This document shows, one piece after another, positions 60,535 to 64,000 of a stretch of 64,000 nt of DNA. The number at the start of each line of letters is the position of its first letter. Position 1 is the stretch's first letter. The position numbers were made by a program, and so were the translations under genes. Under the pieces are notes generated by a model. That model was given only the letters and a program-made list of their open reading frames with translations. It was not told the DNA's origin and did not search any database. The stretch comes from Pseudomonas frederiksbergensis. GTDB taxonomy: Bacteria; Pseudomonadota; Gammaproteobacteria; Pseudomonadales; Pseudomonadaceae. The stretch spans positions 3,898,501-3,962,500 of the forward strand of contig NZ_FNTF01000002.1 in the NCBI RefSeq assembly GCF_900105495.1, in the 5' to 3' direction.

Positions 60535-60972
60535 TTAACGGTCTCCCGTTATGACTTTCAGAGCACCCAGGCCTTGCTGGACGCTTGAATTGACCATGTT
60601 GGCGATACCGTTTCCGGCATTTCCAGAGCGCCCGGCGGGGAGGTTGGAAAGCTGGGTCTGGTTGCTGATATTGCCGCCCAGGTTGTTGGTGTTTTGAGTG
60701 ACCAGGCGGGAGATGCCTGCACCACTGGCAACACCGGCAAAGTCGCCGTCGCTCAACTCATTCGTTTGACTGATGATTTGTTTGGACGGGTTGGCGTTGA
60801 CGGTGGTGGGGCTAGGATCGGGAATTATCGGAGCACGCGTTGCCATGCGCGGTTGGACATCACGTTTGATAATAATGATGCCGTTGTCAGCTTGTACGGG
60901 CATGCAGACACTTGAGCCCAGTGCGCATCCGATCAGCAGGAGGCCATAAATGCTGTTATCACGTTTCCCCAC
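60535..60972 (-). CDS. fapA: FapA, regulator/chaperone of Fap assembly
   Basis: Exported protein of 145 residues. The start is a GTG at 60972 with AAGGAA eight bases upstream; no closer ATG is in frame. After the signal peptide (near PVQA) it has a Thr/Pro/Asn-rich part and a region with amyloid-like spacing (NLGGNISNQTQLSNL, GNGIANMVNSSVQQGLG). FapA is a small periplasmic protein that affects FapB/FapC ratio in fibres and delays aggregation. It is the first gene of the operon, behind a sigma-54 type promoter. Confidence 0.9.
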   Translation of the reverse strand: MGKRDNSIYGLLLIGCALGSSVCMPVQADNGIIIIKRDVQPRMATRAPIIPDPSPTTVNANPSKQIISQTNELSDGDFAGVASGAGISRLVTQNTNNLGGNISNQTQLSNLPAGRSGNAGNGIANMVNSSVQQGLGALKVITGDR

Positions 60973-61030
60973 GGCGGCAATTCCTTCTGTAAGTGGAACG
61001 CTGGCCCTTATCAGCGTTGCGAGGGAGAGA

Positions 61031-61046
61031 GCAGAAGGTGTGCCGG
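61031..61046 (-). promoter_or_regulatory. Sigma-54 type promoter of the fap operon
   Basis: The minus strand reads CCGGCACACCTTCTGC. It keeps the invariant GG (-24, 61044-61043) and GC (-12, 61032-61031) with exactly ten bases between, and GGCAC matches the consensus. The transcript would start near 61019, about 47 bases before the fapA GTG. The downstream part (TCTGC for TTGCA) is a moderate match. Confidence 0.72.
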
Positions 61047-61136
61047 TTTTGGTTTTTCTTTTGAAAACAGTTAGTTGGCTTTATTTGTTGATAGAGTCAA
61101 AAAAGTTTGTAACGCCGCCGAGACATCGCTACGTGA

Positions 61137-61162
61137 AAATGCCGCCCAGGCTGGCGGCATTT
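61137..61162 (-). terminator. Stem-loop after the NadR-like gene
   Basis: AAATGCCGCC and GGCGGCATTT form a 10-bp stem with a 6-base loop, followed on the minus strand by CATTTTC. It should stop transcription from the NadR-like/PnuC operon before the fap promoter. Confidence 0.75.
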
Positions 61163-61303
61163 GCTCGCTAACGGCGCAGAAGGCAGGTTGTATCGGTGGC
61201 TTAACATGTTCTTGCGGGAATGCTTGAACCGCTTTAGTACGCGGGTTTGCTCGGGGGAGGGTGTTTCAGTAATGGACATTTGCGGCAGAGCGGTGGGGGG
61301 CGC

Positions 61304-61828
61304 TCAGGTGTTGAGCAAGTGCGTCACAGCCTCGAATGCTGCGTCCTTGCGTTGTTGCCAGTCACCTTGCAGCACCTGGAAAGGTTGATGGTGCAGGTCA
61401 AGCCATTGGCGGCTGGCCTGGAAAAATGCCAGACGTTCTGCCAGTTGCGGCTGGCAACGTTGTCCGTCGTCATGCCAGGCCACGGTTTCGGGACTCAACA
61501 GCAAATGCAGGTCATAGTGCCGTGCCAGCAAGGCTTGCTCGATCCACGTCGGGCAATCGCCAAACAAGGTCTGGCTCCAGAGGATGTTGCTCAGCAAGTG
61601 CGTGTCGAGAATCAGCAAATGCGGCAGCCCGGCGCGTGCCTCGTCTTCCCATTTCAGCTGTCCGCGAGCGATTTGCGCAATGTCGGCGAGGCAGGTGTCT
61701 CGTGGGTTTTGTTCGATGAACCAGCGTACATATTCGTCTACCAGAATCCCGCCGAAATGCTGTTGCAACTCGGCTGCCAGCCAACTCTTGCCGCTGGACT
61801 CGGGGCCTGTGAGTACCAGGACTTTCAT
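61304..61828 (-). CDS. NadR-like nucleoside kinase (P-loop)
   Basis: P-loop protein of 174 residues with Walker A LTGPESSGKSWLA (7-19), DEYVRWFIEQ as the lid/acidic site and LILDTHLLSNILW as Walker B. This corresponds to the ribosylnicotinamide kinase half of NadR, without its adenylyltransferase and DNA-binding domains. It should phosphorylate nicotinamide riboside to NMN in the cytoplasm, trapping what PnuC imports. The start overlaps the pnuC stop by four bases (ATGA). Confidence 0.87.
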   Translation of the reverse strand: MKVLVLTGPESSGKSWLAAELQQHFGGILVDEYVRWFIEQNPRDTCLADIAQIARGQLKWEDEARAGLPHLLILDTHLLSNILWSQTLFGDCPTWIEQALLARHYDLHLLLSPETVAWHDDGQRCQPQLAERLAFFQASRQWLDLHHQPFQVLQGDWQQRKDAAFEAVTHLLNT

Positions 61829-62388
61829 GTGCGCAGCGCCAGATCGGCCCGCCATTCCCGCCAGCCTTGCACGGCAATCACGGCGAACAGCGCGTAGAGC
61901 CCGGCAGTCAGGTACAGGCCTTTGTAGATAAACAGCCCGACGAAAATTATGTCCAGGGTGAACCACAACGGCCAGCATTGAACGCGTTTTTGCGCCATCC
62001 ATAACTGCGCCACCAGGCTGAAGCCAGTGAGTGCCGCATCGAGCCAGGGTTGTGCAGCATCGGTCCAGTTCGCCATTGCAGCGCCGAGCAACAGACTGCC
62101 GACCGCGCCAATGGCCAGACTGATAGCAACTGATTTACCGTCGAGCAGGCTGACCTGCCGACCATGTCGCGCGCCACCCGCATGTGTCCACTGCCACCAG
62201 CCATAGAGCTGCAATGCGGCATAGATCACTTGCAGGAGCATGTCCGAGTAGAGCTTTACCTCAAAAAAGATCCAGCTATAAAGCAGCACCATGACCAGAC
62301 CGATCGGCCAGCACCAAGGGTTCTGTTTGACCGTTAACCAGACGGCAATGACACCGAGGGCAGCGGCAAACAGTTCAAGCCCGGACAT
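61825..62388 (-). CDS. pnuC: Nicotinamide riboside transporter PnuC
   Basis: Inner-membrane protein of 187 residues with about seven hydrophobic helices. Conserved family blocks are WLTVKQNPWCWPIGL, LQLYGWWQWTHAG and QCWPLWFTLDIIFVGLF. PnuC allows facilitated diffusion of nicotinamide riboside, which is then trapped by phosphorylation. The partner kinase gene follows with an ATGA overlap. AAGGAACCTCC precedes the ATG. Thiamine (PnuT-like) transport is an alternative for some relatives, but the NadR-like kinase favours nicotinamide riboside. Confidence 0.9.
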   Translation of the reverse strand: MSGLELFAAALGVIAVWLTVKQNPWCWPIGLVMVLLYSWIFFEVKLYSDMLLQVIYAALQLYGWWQWTHAGGARHGRQVSLLDGKSVAISLAIGAVGSLLLGAAMANWTDAAQPWLDAALTGFSLVAQLWMAQKRVQCWPLWFTLDIIFVGLFIYKGLYLTAGLYALFAVIAVQGWREWRADLALRT

Positions 62389-62462
62389 GGAGGTTCCTTG
62401 GGGAAAGTCGAAGAGGGGGCGATTGTAACGGCAGGCGCGGCCAAGTAGAACCGGCATCCCCT

Positions 62463-62508
62463 GTAGCAGCTGACGAGCAGCGCGAGGCTGCGTTCGGCTG
62501 CGAAGCAG
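62463..62508. repeat. REP-like half facing the tandem array
   Basis: GTAGCAGCTGACGAGCAGCG followed by CGAGGCTGCGTTCGGCTGC is the reverse complement of the units at 62574-62651 with small changes. The two halves could pair over a gap of about 65 bases to form a long hairpin. Confidence 0.7.
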
Positions 62509-62573
62509 TCGTGAAATCAGACACCGCGGTGCATCAGAAAAAACTCGCAGGCAGGATTGACGACTGCTCTGCA

Positions 62574-62668
62574 GCCGAACGCAGCCTCGCGCTGCTCGAC
62601 AGCTGCTACACCGCCGAACGCAGGCTCGCGCTGCTCGACAGCTGCTACACCGCCGAACGCAGGCTCGG
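62574..62668. repeat. 39-bp tandem direct repeat
   Basis: Copies at 62574-62612 and 62613-62651 differ at one base (AGCCTCG versus AGGCTCG); a third copy of 17 bases follows to 62668. The unit is GCCGAACGCAGGCTCGCGCT followed by GCTCGACAGCTGCTACACC. The array ends six bases before the chemoreceptor stop codon. It looks like a tandem duplication of one arm of a REP-type palindrome. Confidence 0.85.
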
Positions 62669-62673
62669 CGTCG

Positions 62674-64000
62674 TTACACCCGGAACTGCTTGAGCAGCCC
62701 GTTCAATTGCTCACTCAATTCCTTCAGGTGGACGCTGGCCACGCTCGACTGTTCGGCGGCCAGCGCAGTGCTGTGGGACAAACCGGCGGCCTGGGTGACG
62801 TTCTGATTGATGTCCTCGACCACATGCGCCTGTTGCAAGGTCGCGCTGGCGATGGAGGCGTTCAACCCGTTGAGGTTGCGCAGCGCCTGGGCAATGGCAT
62901 TCAGGCTGGCGCCGGCCAGGCCGGCCTGCTCGATGGTCAACTGCGATGCACGGCTGCTGTCGCCGATCACTTTGACCGCCGCTTCGGAGTGACTTTGCAG
63001 GCGTTCGATCATCGACTGGATCTCGGCCGTGGACTTCTGGGTCCGCTGAGCGAGCAGTCGCACTTCATCGGCCACCACCGCAAAACCGCGACCTTGCTCG
63101 CCGGCGCGAGCAGCTTCGATGGCTGCGTTGAGGGCCAGCAGGTTGGTTTGCTCGGCGATGGAACGGATCACTTCGAGAACGCTGCCGATCTGCGTGCTTT
63201 CGGCGGCCAGGGTACGAATCACGTCCACTGCCTGATCGATGGTCGACGACAGTTTGTCGATCTGTTGCAGGCTGCCATCGATGTTGACCTGGCCTTGCTG
63301 CGCCTGAGACTCGGCATCGCGCATTTCACTGGCGGCGTGCTCGGCGTTTTTCGCGACGTCGTGGACGCCATACGTCACTTCATTAATGGCTGTGGCCACC
63401 AGTTCCATTTGCTGGGATTGTTGCTGGCTGCGTTGCTGGGCCTGGGCGGCGTCGTTGCCCAGTTCGCTGGAAGACTGGCCGAGGGCACTGGCAGACACTT
63501 GCAGCTCTCTGATCACCAGCCGCAGCTTGGCGGTGAAGGCGTTGAAGTGGCGTGCCAGTTGCGTGACTTCATCCTGGCCATGGGTGTCGAGGCTGCGGGT
63601 CAGGTCGCTTTCGCCGCTGGCGATGTTGGCCATGGCGTTCACGGTTTCCTGCAAGGGACGCACGATGCTGCGGGCGATCAGGATGACCAGCAGCGCCATG
63701 ATCAGCGCAATCACCAGCCCCACGAATGTGGCCTTCCAGACCTGACCATAGAACTCGGCCTGCATGTCATCGATATACACGCCGGAACCGATTATCCAAC
63801 CCCAGGGCTCGAAGAGTTTGATGTAGGACGTTTTTTCTACCGGAGCGCTCGCGCCCGGTTTCGGCCAGCGATAGTCGACGGTACCGGCCCCCTTGGACTT
63901 GGCGACGGCGACCATTTCATTAAACAGGGCAAAACCGTCCGGGTCGCGGATCGCCGAGAGGTTCTGGCCGTCGAGTTTCGGGTTGGCCGGGTGCATGATC
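62674..64000 (-). CDS. Methyl-accepting chemotaxis protein (partial, sCache type)
   Basis: The 5' part of the gene lies beyond the window; at least 442 codons are inside. The visible N-terminal part ends a single-Cache sensor ([26 protein letters not shown]). A membrane helix (about 25 residues, [19 protein letters not shown] in part), a HAMP domain and a long signalling coiled coil follow. The hairpin tip is [20 protein letters not shown] (in part) with [10 protein letters not shown], which contacts CheA/CheW. There is no C-terminal pentapeptide for CheR. sCache_2 receptors often bind C2/C3 carboxylic acids; the ligand here is unknown. Confidence 0.92.
   Translation of the reverse strand, partial: IMHPANPKLDGQNLSAIRDPDGFALFNEMVAVAKSKGAGTVDYRWPKPGASAPVEKTSYIKLFEPWGWIIGSGVYIDDMQAEFYGQVWKATFVGLVIALIMALLVILIARSIVRPLQETVNAMANIASGESDLTRSLDTHGQDEVTQLARHFNAFTAKLRLVIRELQVSASALGQSSSELGNDAAQAQQRSQQQSQQMELVATAINEVTYGVHDVAKNAEHAASEMRDAESQAQQGQVNIDGSLQQIDKLSSTIDQAVDVIRTLAAESTQIGSVLEVIRSIAEQTNLLALNAAIEAARAGEQGRGFAVVADEVRLLAQRTQKSTAEIQSMIERLQSHSEAAVKVIGDSSRASQLTIEQAGLAGASLNAIAQALRNLNGLNASIASATLQQAHVVEDINQNVTQAAGLSHSTALAAEQSSVASVHLKELSEQLNGLLKQFRV

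Larger units (their letters stand above)
60973..61303. promoter_or_regulatory. Control region of the fap operon
   Basis: This 331-base region contains the sigma-54 type promoter at 61031-61046 and the terminator of the upstream NadR-like gene at 61137-61162. The stretch between them (61047-61136), AT-rich around 61060-61110, is where an enhancer-binding protein would be expected to bind. No clear repeated site was found. Confidence 0.55.
62389..62673. other. Repeat-filled intergenic region
   Basis: Of these 285 bases, more than half belong to repeats: an inverted REP-like half near 62463-62508 (GTAGCAGCTGACGAGCAGCG...) and a direct tandem array at 62574-62668. The promoter of pnuC must lie at the left end, near 62389-62460. 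No gene is present. Confidence 0.6.

Noticed and set aside
61097..61279. 60-codon minus-strand frame upstream of the fap promoter
   Set aside because: It spans the terminator stem-loop of the NadR-like gene and has a basic, low-complexity sequence without a ribosome site.
62463..62668. Repeat cluster as a possible CRISPR or integron attC site
   Set aside because: The repeats are head-to-tail without spacers and match the dispersed REP-type sequence; there is no integrase or cas gene.

Overview
The window reads as a chromosomal segment of a fluorescent-group Pseudomonas. The basis is the high GC content, the typical Pseudomonas gene families (DpkA, NhaB, CptA, the Fap amyloid operon) and the dispersed inverted repeats of the 'GTGGCGAGGGGGCTTGCCCC' and 'GTAGGAGCGAGC' type. 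No rRNA, tRNA, CRISPR array, prophage or insertion sequence was seen. Coding density is about 90 percent.

Layout. 0-6.7 kb: an AdeAB-like RND efflux pair on the minus strand, divergent from an RstAB/AdeRS-like two-component system. 6.7-12.6 kb: D-2-hydroxyacid dehydrogenase with an exported alpha/beta hydrolase, a DUF411/YqaA pair with overlapping ends, an unknown protein preceded by a possible 18-codon leader, and an aldo/keto reductase with a divergent LysR regulator. 12.6-19.7 kb: the most unusual locus, a five-gene minus-strand operon encoding an MdfA-like exporter, a LuxE-like acyl-protein synthetase, a LuxC-like reductase fused to a second adenylating domain, a third PaaK/LuxE-like adenylating protein and a GNAT protein. 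It looks like a luciferase-free fatty acid (or other acid) reductase pathway with its own exporter. 20-27 kb: small membrane/lipoprotein genes, a Fur-like winged-helix protein, a FecR without FecI, and a 1601-residue toxin-like protein with an HExxH motif.

27-42 kb: mostly metabolic genes: dpkA (cyclic imino acid reduction), a LysR/nitrilase divergent pair, a GNAT protein, an LEA14-type lipoprotein, an NCS2 purine permease, a LysR regulator divergent from a PotF-like binding protein and agmatinase, an aldo/keto reductase, a YafY-type regulator, zapE, a DinB-like protein and acetyltransferases. 42-53.5 kb: a TonB-dependent siderophore receptor with a candidate Fur box, cptA (LPS core phosphoethanolamine transferase), a gnd-zwf-HAD operon with ATGA overlaps, nhaB and a delta-60 repeat protein.

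54-61 kb: the functional amyloid module. fapABCDEF lies on the minus strand behind a sigma-54 type promoter (GG-N10-GC), and the converging plus-strand gene at 54166 encodes a VpsR/BrfA-type enhancer-binding protein, the kind of activator such a promoter needs. FapC carries a long serine-rich linker built from two different 8-residue repeat arrays, and an intrinsic terminator separates fapC from fapD. 61-64 kb: a NadR-like kinase/PnuC pair for nicotinamide riboside use, a 39-bp tandem repeat, and the 3' part of a chemoreceptor gene that runs off the window.
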